Positions 53,330 to 62,222 of a stretch of DNA of 64,000 nucleotides are shown here, in pieces. The notes under the pieces were generated by a model. It searched no databases. It had not been told where the DNA came from and was given only the letters and a program-made list of their open reading frames with translations. The DNA comes from Micromonospora costi. Lineage in GTDB: Bacteria; Actinomycetota; Actinomycetes; Mycobacteriales; Micromonosporaceae. Location of the stretch: the NCBI RefSeq assembly GCF_003626655.1, contig NZ_RBAN01000001.1, forward strand, positions 1,302,001-1,366,000, written 5' to 3'. The first letter of the stretch is position 1. Each line of letters starts with the position of its first letter. The translations under genes were made by a program, and so were the position numbers.

Positions 53330-55453
53330 CTACTTGCCGGTGTTACGGACCTGGAACGCGTAGTCGGCGTCGAGGAAGGTGAGGTCGCCGGTCGGCAGGT
53401 TGGAGACGAGGACGGCGAAGTCGTCCTGGTTGCCGTTGGCGCACTTCGTCTTCAGGCCGCTCGCCGTGAACTGGTCTCCGGTGAAGCGGTAGACCCAGTT
53501 GCCGGCGCCGTCGGTGGTCTCACCGGCCGAGGTGGTGCCCGGCGTGAGGTCGCAGTGCGAGACCACCTGGACGGTCCAGTTGTTGTCCTGGGTGCCCGTG
53601 GTGGTGACCCAGTCGCCGGCCGGCGAGGACAGCGTGGCGTCGGCCCCGTTGACCCGCACGTCGTCGACGAACCAACCGGTGTCGAGGTAGGCGGCGTCGG
53701 TGGAGTAGCGGAACCGGACGTCGGTGGCCCCGGCCGGCAGGTCGGCGGTCAGGTGCACGTAGACCGGGTCGTCCACGAAGTACGCGCCGCCGGAGGTGCC
53801 GGTCAGGCCGTTGCCCTCCTCGTTGTTGCCGTGCGGGTTGTCGTCGGTGGTGACGATCTGCCCGGCGTCGTTGCGCAGCGGGACGGTGACCCACTGGCCG
53901 CCGACGAGCGCCTCGACGAAGCCGTAGTCCCAGCCCTCCTCGATGAAGTTCCAGCTCCAGAAGTCCAGCGAGGTGACCGGGCCGGAGGTGGCGACGTCGA
54001 GGACGTTGTCGGACTGGCTTTCGTAGCCGCCGTACCAGTGGGTGGTGCCGGAGTGCGGGGCGATCACCGTCTCGTCGTCGCCGTCGAAGGCGACCGCGAC
54101 GGTCGGGCCGGGGTTGCGGAACCGCTCGACCGACAGGCCGAACGGCACGGCGGTGGTGTCGGGGCGGTTCTTGAGCCGCGCCCACTTGGCGGCCGGCGTG
54201 GCGCCCTGGTAGCTGCCGCGACCGCCCCAGTACACGTCGTCGGCGATGTCGATGGTCCAGGTCGTGTCCGCCGCGTCGCCGAAGTCGAACGCCTTGATGT
54301 CGTAGACCGGCGAGTCCTCGTCGTCGAGGTAGACGGCCACGGACCAGTCGCGGAACAGCTGCTCGGCGCTGCGGAGGTTGGCGCCGGTCGCGGCGTTGAA
54401 CGTGTCGATGGCGTTCTGCACGCCGGTCATGCCGTCGGCCTGCTCCTCGAAGATCGTCTTGATGAGCAGGTCACCGGCCTTGCCGTCGTACTGCTTGTCC
54501 GGCGTGAAGGTGCCGTCGCCGTTGCCACCCGCCTGCTCCCACAGGTACTGGAAGTAGGTGAACGAGGCACCGTAGTTGGCCAGGGTGCCGCCCCACCGGG
54601 TCAGCGACGTCTCCTCGTAGAAGACCTGCTGGTTGGACAGGTGAGAGCCGCCCGCGTCCAGGCCGTTGAGGAAGATGGCGAAGTCGGCCAGCCCCTCGTC
54701 GACCCAGGACAGCTCGCCCGGGTCGCTGTAGTTGTGCAGCAGGTGCTGCAGCTCGTGGGCGACCGTGCCCTCGTACAGCTCGGGGCGGTCGTTGGCCGGG
54801 TTGTCGTCGCGCCACGGCGCGTCGTCCGGGCCGACCCGGTTCGCCCAGTCGAGGGCGTCCACGACGATGACGTTCATGCCGTTGCTGTCGATGAAGTCCG
54901 GCGCGAAGTAGCCCGCCGTGTACGAGGTGACGGCGCAGTCGTAGTACGCCTCGTCCTGGATGTTGTAGAGCACCATCACGAGCGAGTCGCTGGCCGGCTC
55001 GTCCGGGTCGGCCGCGTCCATGAGGCCGAAGTGCTCCTCGTCCACGGCGACGATCTGGTTGGCGAGCTTGTCGCCGACGTAGTTGATCTGTGCCTGGGTG
55101 ATGGTGAACTGCGCGGCGGTGGCCGTGGCGCAGGGGGTGAACGCGTCGCCCGGGTTGTGGTCGAACTTCGGGTCGAGGCTGGCCACGCCGGCCGGCGCCG
55201 AGCCGTCCAGCGGGGTGCCGACCGGCACGTAGATGTAGACCGGCGTGCCGTCGGGGGTGGTGTTGGCGTACACCCGGGTGAAGTCCTGGTTGTACGTCCC
55301 GCCCGCCGCGCTGTCGTTGATCGGCAGCGTGATCGTCGGCTCGCCGGGAAGGTTCTCGTGGTCGTGCGCCTGTGCCGGGGCGGACACGGTGAAGGCGAGC
55401 GCGGTCGCACCCGCCACCGCGGCCGCGATCCGGCTCGGTCGTCTCATTCGCAC
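53330..55453 (-). CDS. Secreted M6/immune inhibitor A-like metalloprotease
   Basis: Extracellular protease of 707 residues. The signal peptide is about 1-29 (cut after AQA). The zinc motif H233-E-L-Q-H237 is followed by WVDEGLAD, whose Glu fits a third ligand. The C-terminal half is beta-rich with DNVLDVATSGPVTSLDFWSWN and TDVRFRYSTDAAYLDTGWFVDDVRVNG (a MAM/choice-of-anchor type fold), typical of immune inhibitor A proteins. The GTG at 55453 has GGAGG seven bases upstream; the ATG two codons on is the alternative. It likely degrades host or environmental proteins. Confidence 0.87.
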   Translation of the reverse strand: MRMRRPSRIAAAVAGATALAFTVSAPAQAHDHENLPGEPTITLPINDSAAGGTYNQDFTRVYANTTPDGTPVYIYVPVGTPLDGSAPAGVASLDPKFDHNPGDAFTPCATATAAQFTITQAQINYVGDKLANQIVAVDEEHFGLMDAADPDEPASDSLVMVLYNIQDEAYYDCAVTSYTAGYFAPDFIDSNGMNVIVVDALDWANRVGPDDAPWRDDNPANDRPELYEGTVAHELQHLLHNYSDPGELSWVDEGLADFAIFLNGLDAGGSHLSNQQVFYEETSLTRWGGTLANYGASFTYFQYLWEQAGGNGDGTFTPDKQYDGKAGDLLIKTIFEEQADGMTGVQNAIDTFNAATGANLRSAEQLFRDWSVAVYLDDEDSPVYDIKAFDFGDAADTTWTIDIADDVYWGGRGSYQGATPAAKWARLKNRPDTTAVPFGLSVERFRNPGPTVAVAFDGDDETVIAPHSGTTHWYGGYESQSDNVLDVATSGPVTSLDFWSWNFIEEGWDYGFVEALVGGQWVTVPLRNDAGQIVTTDDNPHGNNEEGNGLTGTSGGAYFVDDPVYVHLTADLPAGATDVRFRYSTDAAYLDTGWFVDDVRVNGADATLSSPAGDWVTTTGTQDNNWTVQVVSHCDLTPGTTSAGETTDGAGNWVYRFTGDQFTASGLKTKCANGNQDDFAVLVSNLPTGDLTFLDADYAFQVRNTGK

Positions 55454-55719
55454 GCAGCAGCCTCCTGCGGTGAAGACCGGACGGATAGGGCCGCCCGGTC
55501 GTCGATCCAATGATGTGGATGTAACGTTTCCAGGGCCGGTGACGCTGCACTGAAACCGCGTCCGACCTGGGGTTTCACCATCCGAGGAGACCACTTCGGA
55601 CGGTACTTGCGAAGTGCCGGCGGGTAACAGGTGTGTCACGAACCTGCCGCCCGGCGGACGGTCGGGCGCGGACGGCCCAGCGCCTAGGCTGGTGACAGCC
55701 GGAGCCCGAGGAGGTCGCC

Positions 55720-56256
55720 ATGGACCGGTACGTCGCGCTGCTGCGCGGGATCAACCTGGGCAGCCACGCGCGGATCGCCATGGCCGACCTGCGCCGCCTC
55801 GTCACCGGCCTCGGGCACGAGGACGTCCGGACGTACCTGCAGAGTGGCAACGTCGTCTTCGCGAGCGCGGTGCGCGACGCCGAGCGGCTGGCCGCCGGCA
55901 TCGAACGCGCCATCGCCGACGAGCTGGGGCTGACCGTGCCGGTGCTGGTACGCGGCACCCGGGAGATGGCCGCGATCGCGGGCGGCAACCCGTACGCCGG
56001 TCGGGAGGACGACCCGACGAAGCTGCTGGTGGCGTTCCTGCGGGCGGCGCCGGAGCGGAGCCGGGTGGACGCGCTCACCGTGCCCGGCGGCGAGACCGCC
56101 GCGTTCACCGTGACCGGCCGGGAGGTCTACCTGCACTACCCGGACGGGTACGGGCGGTCGAAGCTGAGCAACGCGTACCTGGAGAAGAAGCTGGGCGTGG
56201 TGTCGACCACCCGGAACTGGAAGTCGGTGCGGGCGCTCGCCGACCTGGCGGCCTGA
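55720..56256 (+). CDS. DUF1697 protein
   Basis: Protein of 178 residues with the DUF1697 signature: YVALLRGINLGSHARIAMADLRRLVTGLGHEDVRTYLQSGNVVF, then FLRAAPERSR and the closing KLSNAYLEKKLGVVSTTRNWKSVRALADL. Soluble, no signal peptide; ferredoxin-like fold suggested. Function unknown. GAGGAGG precedes the ATG. Confidence 0.92.
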   Translation: MDRYVALLRGINLGSHARIAMADLRRLVTGLGHEDVRTYLQSGNVVFASAVRDAERLAAGIERAIADELGLTVPVLVRGTREMAAIAGGNPYAGREDDPTKLLVAFLRAAPERSRVDALTVPGGETAAFTVTGREVYLHYPDGYGRSKLSNAYLEKKLGVVSTTRNWKSVRALADLAA

Positions 56257-56259
56257 TCC

Positions 56260-56291
56260 GGCGGGTGGCCGCGGCACCGCGACCACCCGCC
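56260..56291. terminator. Bidirectional terminator between DUF1697 and the MBL gene
   Basis: Outer stem GGCGGGTGG with its complement, inner CGCG pairing; 32 bases between convergent stops. Confidence 0.75.
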
Positions 56292-56299
56292 GCCCCCGA

Positions 56300-57289
56300 T
56301 CAGAAGTGGTACGCGGTGTCGTAGGCGGGCACGAGCACCCGGCTGCGCGGCGACGACTCGCGCACCGCGGCGATCAGCTGGTCGAGCTGCTTGCGGTCGC
56401 TCGGCGCCACGGTTGGCGGGTTGCGCAGCTCGGTCTCGAAGTTGTCGAAGTGCACCGGCACGACGACCTTCGGGTGGTCCAGGGCCGCCATCAGCCGGGG
56501 CACGTAGTCGGCCGTGACGTTCGTGCTGTTCAGCGCCACCATGGCCACGTCGGGCGCGATCCCGGCGAGGTTCCGGGCCGCGAAGTCGCTCGCGCCCATG
56601 AAGAACACCGACGGGCCGCCCGCGACCCGCAGGACGTAGTTCAACGTGTCGCCCTCGGGCAGGTCGGCGATGGTCGCCGGCTTCGCGGGCGGGTCCACCC
56701 GCACCCCGGGGAAGGCCACCGAGTACGACGCGTTGCGGCTGTGCAGCGAGGCCACCACCTCGACCGTGTAGTCGCCGAAGTCCAGCACCTCGCCGCCCTT
56801 GACCGCGCTGAGCTGCCCGGACGGCACCCCGTACGCGAGGCCGAGGTGGTATGCGGTCAGCGTGCCGAAGACCCGGGCGCCGGTGCGGCCCGCGATGTGT
56901 GGCACGTCCATGAAGTGGTCCCAGTGGGTGTGCGTCACGAGCACTGTCTCGGCCCGGTCGACGCGTGCGTCGACGACGTCGGCGCGCACCTGCAGCGACG
57001 TGGACGGGTTGAAGGCCCCCGCGAACAGCCCGGTGTCGATGCGGCTGAGGAACGGGTCGACTAGGACGGTCCGGTCGCCGATGTCGATACGCCAGCCGGC
57101 GGTGCCCCACCAGCGGAAGCTGACCCGGCCGACGCGGCGGGTGGTGGCGGCGGCCGGTGCGGCGGCACCCGCCGGTCCGGCGGCTCGTGCCGGTGCGGCG
57201 AGGGCGGTGGAGGCGAGCCCGCCGGCGGTCACCAGGGCGGTGGAGGCGGCGGCGTCGCGGAGGAAACGGCGTCGGTCGAGGTTGGGCAT
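56300..57289 (-). CDS. Tat-exported metallo-beta-lactamase-fold hydrolase
   Basis: Protein of 329 residues. A twin-arginine signal (LDRRRFLRDAAASTALVTAGG) directs it to the Tat pathway; the Ala-rich cut site follows ARAAG. The zinc motif H120-T-H122-W-D124-H125 is in LVTHTHWDH, and further ligands lie in VASLHSRN, FFMGASD and VVPVHFDNFE. UlaG-like layout. Substrate unknown; the fold often hydrolyses lactones or phosphodiesters. The ATG at 57289 has GGGAG nine bases upstream. Confidence 0.88.
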   Translation of the reverse strand: MPNLDRRRFLRDAAASTALVTAGGLASTALAAPARAAGPAGAAAPAAATTRRVGRVSFRWWGTAGWRIDIGDRTVLVDPFLSRIDTGLFAGAFNPSTSLQVRADVVDARVDRAETVLVTHTHWDHFMDVPHIAGRTGARVFGTLTAYHLGLAYGVPSGQLSAVKGGEVLDFGDYTVEVVASLHSRNASYSVAFPGVRVDPPAKPATIADLPEGDTLNYVLRVAGGPSVFFMGASDFAARNLAGIAPDVAMVALNSTNVTADYVPRLMAALDHPKVVVPVHFDNFETELRNPPTVAPSDRKQLDQLIAAVRESSPRSRVLVPAYDTAYHF

Positions 57290-57444
57290 GCGGATGCGCT
57301 CCCGTCGTACTGGGCGATCGGATGACGGGAGCCAACCAGCGACCACCCCGCGACGTCCAAGATCAGCCAGCGCCACGGTCGATACGCTGCCGCATATCGG
57401 ACCTGGTGGAGGCGGGTGTCACCGGCCGGACCGGCCGACGAAAG

Positions 57445-58338
57445 TCATGTGCCGCGCAGCGCCTCGACCGCCGTCCGGGCGGCCTCCCCCATGGCCAGGT
57501 CCACGTCGATGCGCCGGGTGTCGAGCTGCTCGGTGCGGGCGAAGACGGCGATGGCGTACCGGCCACCGTCGGGGTACTCGGCGACCCCGGCCTCCAGGTG
57601 CAGCCCGGGCAGCGTGCCCGTCTTGCCGGCCACCCGTACGCCGGCCGGGAAACCCGCCGCGAGCCGGGTCCAGAAGAGCTGGCGGGCCATCCAGCCGCGG
57701 ACCAGGGCGCAGGCCTCCGGGGGACCGGCCTCGTCCCGCCAGACGAGGCCGAGCAGCCGGGTGATCTCCCGGGCGGTGCTGGAGGTGGTCTGCTCGGGAT
57801 CGAAGACCCGCATGGCGCGTACCCGCTCGGGAGCCAGGGTGGGGAAGATCCGGGCGAAGTCGGCCTCGGTCCGCGCGCCCACGTCGGCCAGCATCACCTC
57901 GACGAGCTGCCGGGGACCGCCCACCACCCGGGTACGGGTGAGCCCCAGCTCGGCGGCGAGCATCGGCAGGAGATCCGGGCCGACCCGACGCAGCAGCAGG
58001 TCGGCCGCCGTGTTGTCGCTCACCGACATGGCGAAGTACGCGAGGTCGCGCAGGGACACCTCGGCGTCGTCGGCGCAACCCGCGAGCCCCCAACCGCCGA
58101 GGCGGTCGGCGGCGGTCACCAGGACCCGCTCGGTGGGATCGAGCTGGCCCGCGGCGACTTGGCGGGCGAACTCCAGCACCAGCAGGATCTTGAAGATCGA
58201 GGCGATCACCACCTGCTCGTCCGCCCGGACGGCGACCTCCCGGCCGTCGGCGTCCGGCGCGTCGAGGTCCACGACGTGCAGGTTCGCGCTCACGCCGGCC
58301 CGACCGAAGATGGTGCCGATCCGCTCCTCCACTGCCAC
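57445..58338 (-). CDS. Class A beta-lactamase-like serine hydrolase without signal peptide
   Basis: Protein of 297 residues. All three class A-type motifs are present: S47-I-F-K50 (VIASIFKILLVLEFARQ), S107-D108-N109 (FAMSVSDNTAADLLL) and KTG in VAGKTGTLPGLHLEAG. The Glu-166 (ExxLN) box of true lactamases is not obvious. There is no signal peptide, so a cytoplasmic penicillin-recognising hydrolase or a decayed lactamase is possible. The GTG at 58338 lies after CCGGA and a TACCGT box; the GTG at 58332 is also possible. Divergent from the LysR gene. Confidence 0.82.
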   Translation of the reverse strand: MAVEERIGTIFGRAGVSANLHVVDLDAPDADGREVAVRADEQVVIASIFKILLVLEFARQVAAGQLDPTERVLVTAADRLGGWGLAGCADDAEVSLRDLAYFAMSVSDNTAADLLLRRVGPDLLPMLAAELGLTRTRVVGGPRQLVEVMLADVGARTEADFARIFPTLAPERVRAMRVFDPEQTTSSTAREITRLLGLVWRDEAGPPEACALVRGWMARQLFWTRLAAGFPAGVRVAGKTGTLPGLHLEAGVAEYPDGGRYAIAVFARTEQLDTRRIDVDLAMGEAARTAVEALRGT

Positions 58339-58401
58339 TCCGGCACGGTATCGGCCGCCGCCCGCGGGGTCGGCCGCCGGGCGGCTTCCTGCGAGCCGGC
58401 G

Positions 58402-58407
58402 TAGGGT
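58402..58407 (+). promoter_or_regulatory. -10 box of leaderless LysR promoter
   Basis: TAGGGT, seven bases before the GTG at 58415. Confidence 0.5.
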
Positions 58408-58414
58408 CCGGCTC

Positions 58415-59374
58415 GTGGACCTGCTCCGACACCTGCGGCACTTCGTGGTGGTCGCCCGCGAACTGCATTTCGGACGGGCCGCCGAACAGCTCGGCATGGC
58501 CCAACCGCCGCTGAGCCAGTCCATCCAGCGGCTGGAGCGCGAGCTGGCCGTCGAGCTCTTCGACCGATCCCGCCGCCAGGTTCGCCTCACCACCGCCGGT
58601 GAGCTGCTGCTCGGCGAGGCCGAGGAGCTTCTCGCCGGCGAGGGCCGGCTGCGCAACCTCATGCACCAGGTGCGCGCGGGCGCGCTCGGCGTCCTGCGGG
58701 CCGGCGTGCCGCCGGAGACGCCGGCGGTGACCCTGCGCGCGCTACTCGACCGGCTCGCCGACCGGGCGCCGGGCCTGGACGTGGAGCTGCACGAGCTGAC
58801 CACCGGCGAGCAGCTGCGGATGCTCGCCGAGCGGCGGCTCGACGTGGGCCTCGTGCACCACCCCGTTCCGGAGGACGGGCTGCGCTTCGGCGCGCCGGTC
58901 GACGTACCGCTCGGGGTGCTGCTGCCGCGTACCTCGCCGCTGGCGCGCGAACGGGAGGTGGAGCTGGCGGCGCTCGCGGGCCTGGACCTGGTGACCGCCC
59001 CGCGGGCCACCGCCCCGGGCTGGCACGACCACCTGCTGGAGGTGTGCCGGCGGCACGGGTTCCGGCCCGGACGGGTCCGACCGGCCCGCAACCCGGAGTT
59101 CCTGTTCGGGTTGGTGCTGGCGGGCAACGGGGTGGCCATGGAGTCCGCGGCGACCGCCCGCCGGGAACCCCGCATCGCCTGGCGTCCGATCGCCGGCGCC
59201 CCGCTGGCGAAACGCACGTCGGCGGCGTGGCCGGAGCGCTCGGCCCACCCGGCCGCCGCCATGTTCGCCCAGCTCGCCGCCGAGGTGCTGGCCGAGGCGG
59301 AACCGGTGCCGGCCGGGGTGGCGCTGGCGCCCGCGCAACGGCCGTGGCCGGTGTTGTTCGACGCGGCCGGGTGA
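58415..59374 (+). CDS. LysR-family transcriptional regulator
   Basis: Regulator of 319 residues. The N-terminal winged helix is LLRHLRHFVVVARELHFGRAAEQLGMAQPPLSQSIQRLERELAVELFDRS, with the substrate-binding half following (VTLRALLDRLADRAPGLDVELHEL). The divergent class A-like gene is the classic LysR target position, so it may regulate that gene in an AmpR-like way. The ligand is unknown. Confidence 0.93.
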   Translation: MDLLRHLRHFVVVARELHFGRAAEQLGMAQPPLSQSIQRLERELAVELFDRSRRQVRLTTAGELLLGEAEELLAGEGRLRNLMHQVRAGALGVLRAGVPPETPAVTLRALLDRLADRAPGLDVELHELTTGEQLRMLAERRLDVGLVHHPVPEDGLRFGAPVDVPLGVLLPRTSPLAREREVELAALAGLDLVTAPRATAPGWHDHLLEVCRRHGFRPGRVRPARNPEFLFGLVLAGNGVAMESAATARREPRIAWRPIAGAPLAKRTSAAWPERSAHPAAAMFAQLAAEVLAEAEPVPAGVALAPAQRPWPVLFDAAG

Positions 59375-59560
59375 GAAGGGGGGCCAGGCGGCCCTGCTCC
59401 GGGGCGCGCGGTCGCTGCACCGCACCGTGGTCGAATTCACCCCGGTTCGGCCCGTGTTCCCGCGCCCGCGCCGGGTATGGGATCCGGATGGCGGGCCGGG
59501 ACGCCGCGGGAGAGCGGTCTCCCGCCCCGGACGGTCGGAACGACGCGCGAAGGAGCCGCA

Positions 59561-60412
59561 GTGGCGAACACGATCCCCAGCATCAGCCTGAACGACGGCA
59601 ACACGATCCCGCAGCTCGGCTTCGGGGTCTTCCAGGTCGAGCCGAGCGACACGACGAAGGCGGTCGGGAAGGCCCTGGAGATCGGCTACCGGCACATCGA
59701 CACGGCCGAGATGTACGGCAACGAGGCCGAGGTCGGCGAGGCCATCCGCGCCTCGGGACTCGACCGGAGCGAGGTCTTCGTGACCAGCAAGCTGAGCAAC
59801 GCCGCCCACCGGCCCGACGACGCCCGCCGGGCGTTCGAGGGGACCCTCGCGGCACTCCGGACGGACTACATCGACCTCTTCCTGATCCACTGGCCGCTGC
59901 CCACCCGGTACGACGGCGACTTCGTGTCGACCTGGAAGGCGCTGGAGGAGTTCCAGCGTGACGGCCGGGCCCGCTCGATCGGCGTGTCGAACTTCCAGGT
60001 GTCGCACCTGGAGCGGCTCGCCGCCGAGACGGACGTGCTGCCGGCGGTGAACCAGATCGAGGTGCACCCGTACTTCGGCAACGAGGAGGTCCGGGAGTAC
60101 GGCCGCAAGAACAACATCCTCACCGAGGCCTGGTCGCCGATCGCCCAGGGCAACGTGCTCGGCGACCCGACCGTCACCGACATCGCCGAGCAGGTCGGCC
60201 GGACGCCGGCCCAGGTGGTGCTCCGGTGGCACGTGCAGCGCGGCGACATCATCTTCCCGAAGTCCGTCAGCCCGGCGCGGATCGAGGAGAACTTCCGGAT
60301 CTTCGACTTCGAGCTGGACGACACCGCGATGGAGCGGATCACCCAGCTCGACCGTGGCCCGGCCGGCCGGCAGGGCGGTGACCCGGACACCTTCGACTGG
60401 GTGCCGGCCTGA
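59561..60412 (+). CDS. Aldo/keto reductase
   Basis: NADPH-linked reductase of 283 residues. Tetrad: Asp in GYRHIDTA, Tyr in MYGNEAEVG, Lys in VTSKLSN and His in LFLIHWP. The cofactor loop is IFPKSVSPARIEENF. It resembles the 2,5-diketogluconate reductase subgroup, and it is a second paralog of the enzyme at 22862-23650. The GTG at 59561 has AAGGAG six bases upstream. Substrate not known. Confidence 0.92.
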   Translation: MANTIPSISLNDGNTIPQLGFGVFQVEPSDTTKAVGKALEIGYRHIDTAEMYGNEAEVGEAIRASGLDRSEVFVTSKLSNAAHRPDDARRAFEGTLAALRTDYIDLFLIHWPLPTRYDGDFVSTWKALEEFQRDGRARSIGVSNFQVSHLERLAAETDVLPAVNQIEVHPYFGNEEVREYGRKNNILTEAWSPIAQGNVLGDPTVTDIAEQVGRTPAQVVLRWHVQRGDIIFPKSVSPARIEENFRIFDFELDDTAMERITQLDRGPAGRQGGDPDTFDWVPA

Positions 60413-60496
60413 CGTAACACGCCGGCCGCCGGCGGCGCTGTGGAAAGGGGGTCCGACAGGGCCCTCTCTTCGCGTACGAAAGGATCGCGCCGCGCG

Positions 60497-61192
60497 ATGT
60501 CGCCCCGCCGTGCCTCGTTGGCCCTGCTGTCGTTGCTCGTCCTGATCGGCTCGGCGGGCTGCGGCCCGGGCGAGCCCACCGAGGCGGCCCGCTGGTCCGA
60601 GCCGGCGTCGGCGTCCCCGACACCGCCCCCGCCCAAGCCGGCGCCGACCTCCACGGCCGAGGTCCGCACCCGGGTCACCTCGGGGATGCTCCAGCTGGAC
60701 ACGTCGTTCCACCCCGAGACGGCGGCCCACACCGAGGAGAACAGCGAGGCGTGGAAACTGATCTCGCTGTGCCGGGACAGCCTCCCGTCGGACCGCAAGC
60801 GCACCGCCTACCGGGAGCGAGTCTGGGACGGCGACACCGTGTGGATCCGACAGTACGTCGTCGGCTACCTCAAGGTGTCCGGGCGCAAGCTCGCCGACGA
60901 GCTGCGCTCGGTGCTGAAGACCTGCAAGCAGTACGAGGTGCCGAACGACGGGCGTACGTCGACGATCGTGCAGCCGTCACCGCCTCCCGTGCCGAACGGG
61001 CCGGACGTGATCACCTTCTGTGAGCGGTTGAAGGGCCAGTCGACCCGGCACCAGTGCACGCTCTTCCTGACCCGTGGCAACTTCGTGATGGAGGTGGACG
61101 TCTCGGGCGAGAACGGTGAGCTGGCCGCCGCCACGGCCCTGCTCACCAAGATCGCCCCGCTCGCCACGGCCGCGCTCCAGAAGATCGCCTGA
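60497..61192 (+). CDS. Lipoprotein, hypothetical
   Basis: Protein of 231 residues with a lipobox (LLVLIGSAGC, C22), so it is anchored to the outer face of the membrane. A Pro/Ser/Thr linker leads to a folded domain with four or more Cys (SLCRDSLPS, KTCKQYEV, TFCERLKG, HQCTLFLTRG) that could make two disulfides. It ends with an amphipathic helix TALLTKIAPLATAALQKIA. Function unknown. The ATG at 60497 gives a perfect signal sequence. Confidence 0.72.
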   Translation: MSPRRASLALLSLLVLIGSAGCGPGEPTEAARWSEPASASPTPPPPKPAPTSTAEVRTRVTSGMLQLDTSFHPETAAHTEENSEAWKLISLCRDSLPSDRKRTAYRERVWDGDTVWIRQYVVGYLKVSGRKLADELRSVLKTCKQYEVPNDGRTSTIVQPSPPPVPNGPDVITFCERLKGQSTRHQCTLFLTRGNFVMEVDVSGENGELAAATALLTKIAPLATAALQKIA

Positions 61193-61245
61193 GCCCGGCG
61201 GCACGGCCGGCGTCCGGCGCGGAGCCGGCCGGGCCGCGCGCCGCG

Positions 61246-61284
61246 GCTCAGGCGGGGCGGGCTCAGGCGGCGCAGCTCAGGCGG
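61246..61284. repeat. Three copies of GCTCAGGCGG around a gene end
   Basis: Copies at 61246, 61261 and 61275; the last includes the stop codon of the HTH gene. Possible small tandem duplication of its 3' end. Confidence 0.5.
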
Positions 61285-62119
61285 GGGCGTGCTCGGCGAG
61301 CCGGCGGAAGGCCCGCTGGGTGGGCGAGCCGGGCTCCGGAACGTAGACGATCATCCGCTGGTCCGTCTCCGGGACGTGCAGCACCCGGCACTCGAACTCC
61401 AGGGGGCCGAGTTCCGGGTGCTCCACCCGCTTGACGACCGGCCGGCGCTCCTCGACGTCATGCTCGGCCCAGACCTCGGCGAACCGCGGCGAGGTGCCGA
61501 GCAGTTCGGTGACCAACCGCCGCAGGCGCGGGTCGTGGGGGTAGCGGCCGTACGCGGCACGCAGGTCGGCCACCGAGGTACGCGTGAACCGCAGCATCTC
61601 GGGGTCGGTCCAGTGGGTGTCCGTGGCGGCCCACCGGAACATCCAGCGGACCATGTTGCGGTCGTCCGGCGGCACGTCCGCGAGATCGCCGATGAAGTAC
61701 GTGGCCAGCCGGTTCCAGGCCAGCACCTCGTAGCTGGCGTCCACCAGGTACGCCGGTGTGTCGGCCATCGCGTCGATCAGGTGCCTTAGGCCGGCGCCGA
61801 CCTCCCGGCTCGGGCCGGTCGACGGGGGCGGGCTCTCCCCCGCCACGCGGAACAGGTACTCGCGTTCGTCGCGGCTGAGCAGCAGCGCCCGGGCCAGGGC
61901 GGCGAGCACCTGCCGGGACGGGTGCGGGCCGCGGCCCTGCTCCAGCCGGATGTAGTAGTCGATCGACATGCCGGCGAGCTGGGCCACCTCCTGGCGGCGC
62001 AGGCCGGGTGTGCGGCGGCGTACGCCCTCGGGCAGGCCGACCTCGGCGGGGCGCAGCCGGGCGCGGCGGCTGCGCAGGAACGCCGCCAGTTCGTCACGGC
62101 GCAGGCCGGTGCTGGTCAT
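61277..62119 (-). CDS. MmyB-like XRE-family transcriptional regulator
   Basis: DNA-binding protein of 280 residues. The HTH is RRTPGLRRQEVAQLAGMSIDYYIRLEQGRGPHPSRQVLAALARAL, and the ligand-binding domain of the MmyB type follows with VDASYEVLAWNRLATYFIGDL and RNMVRWMFRWAATDTHW, ending ERRPVVKRVEHPELGPLEFEC. Relatives repress an adjacent divergent SDR gene; the operator here is at 62155-62171. The fatty-acid-like ligand seen in one structure suggests lipid sensing, which is inference. Confidence 0.92.
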   Translation of the reverse strand: MTSTGLRRDELAAFLRSRRARLRPAEVGLPEGVRRRTPGLRRQEVAQLAGMSIDYYIRLEQGRGPHPSRQVLAALARALLLSRDEREYLFRVAGESPPPSTGPSREVGAGLRHLIDAMADTPAYLVDASYEVLAWNRLATYFIGDLADVPPDDRNMVRWMFRWAATDTHWTDPEMLRFTRTSVADLRAAYGRYPHDPRLRRLVTELLGTSPRFAEVWAEHDVEERRPVVKRVEHPELGPLEFECRVLHVPETDQRMIVYVPEPGSPTQRAFRRLAEHAPA

Positions 62120-62154
62120 GCGTTCCAGGGTGCCTCAGGTCCGGGCGGTCAGGG

Positions 62155-62171
62155 TGGTACCGCCGGTACCA
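62155..62171. promoter_or_regulatory. Operator TGGTACC-GCC-GGTACCA between HTH and SDR genes
   Basis: A perfect 7-3-7 inverted repeat in a 103-base divergent gap. It lies 36 bases from the regulator start and 52 from the SDR start, the expected place for autoregulation and repression. Confidence 0.75.
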
Positions 62172-62222
62172 GCCTCGCCCGGTCTCTCCCGGCCCGGCGG
62201 GCGCGACGGCACCGTCGAGGGC

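Noticed and set aside
22862..60412. Two aldo/keto reductase genes as a recent duplication
   Set aside because: They share the family motifs, but the sequences differ widely outside them; they look like old, separate family members.
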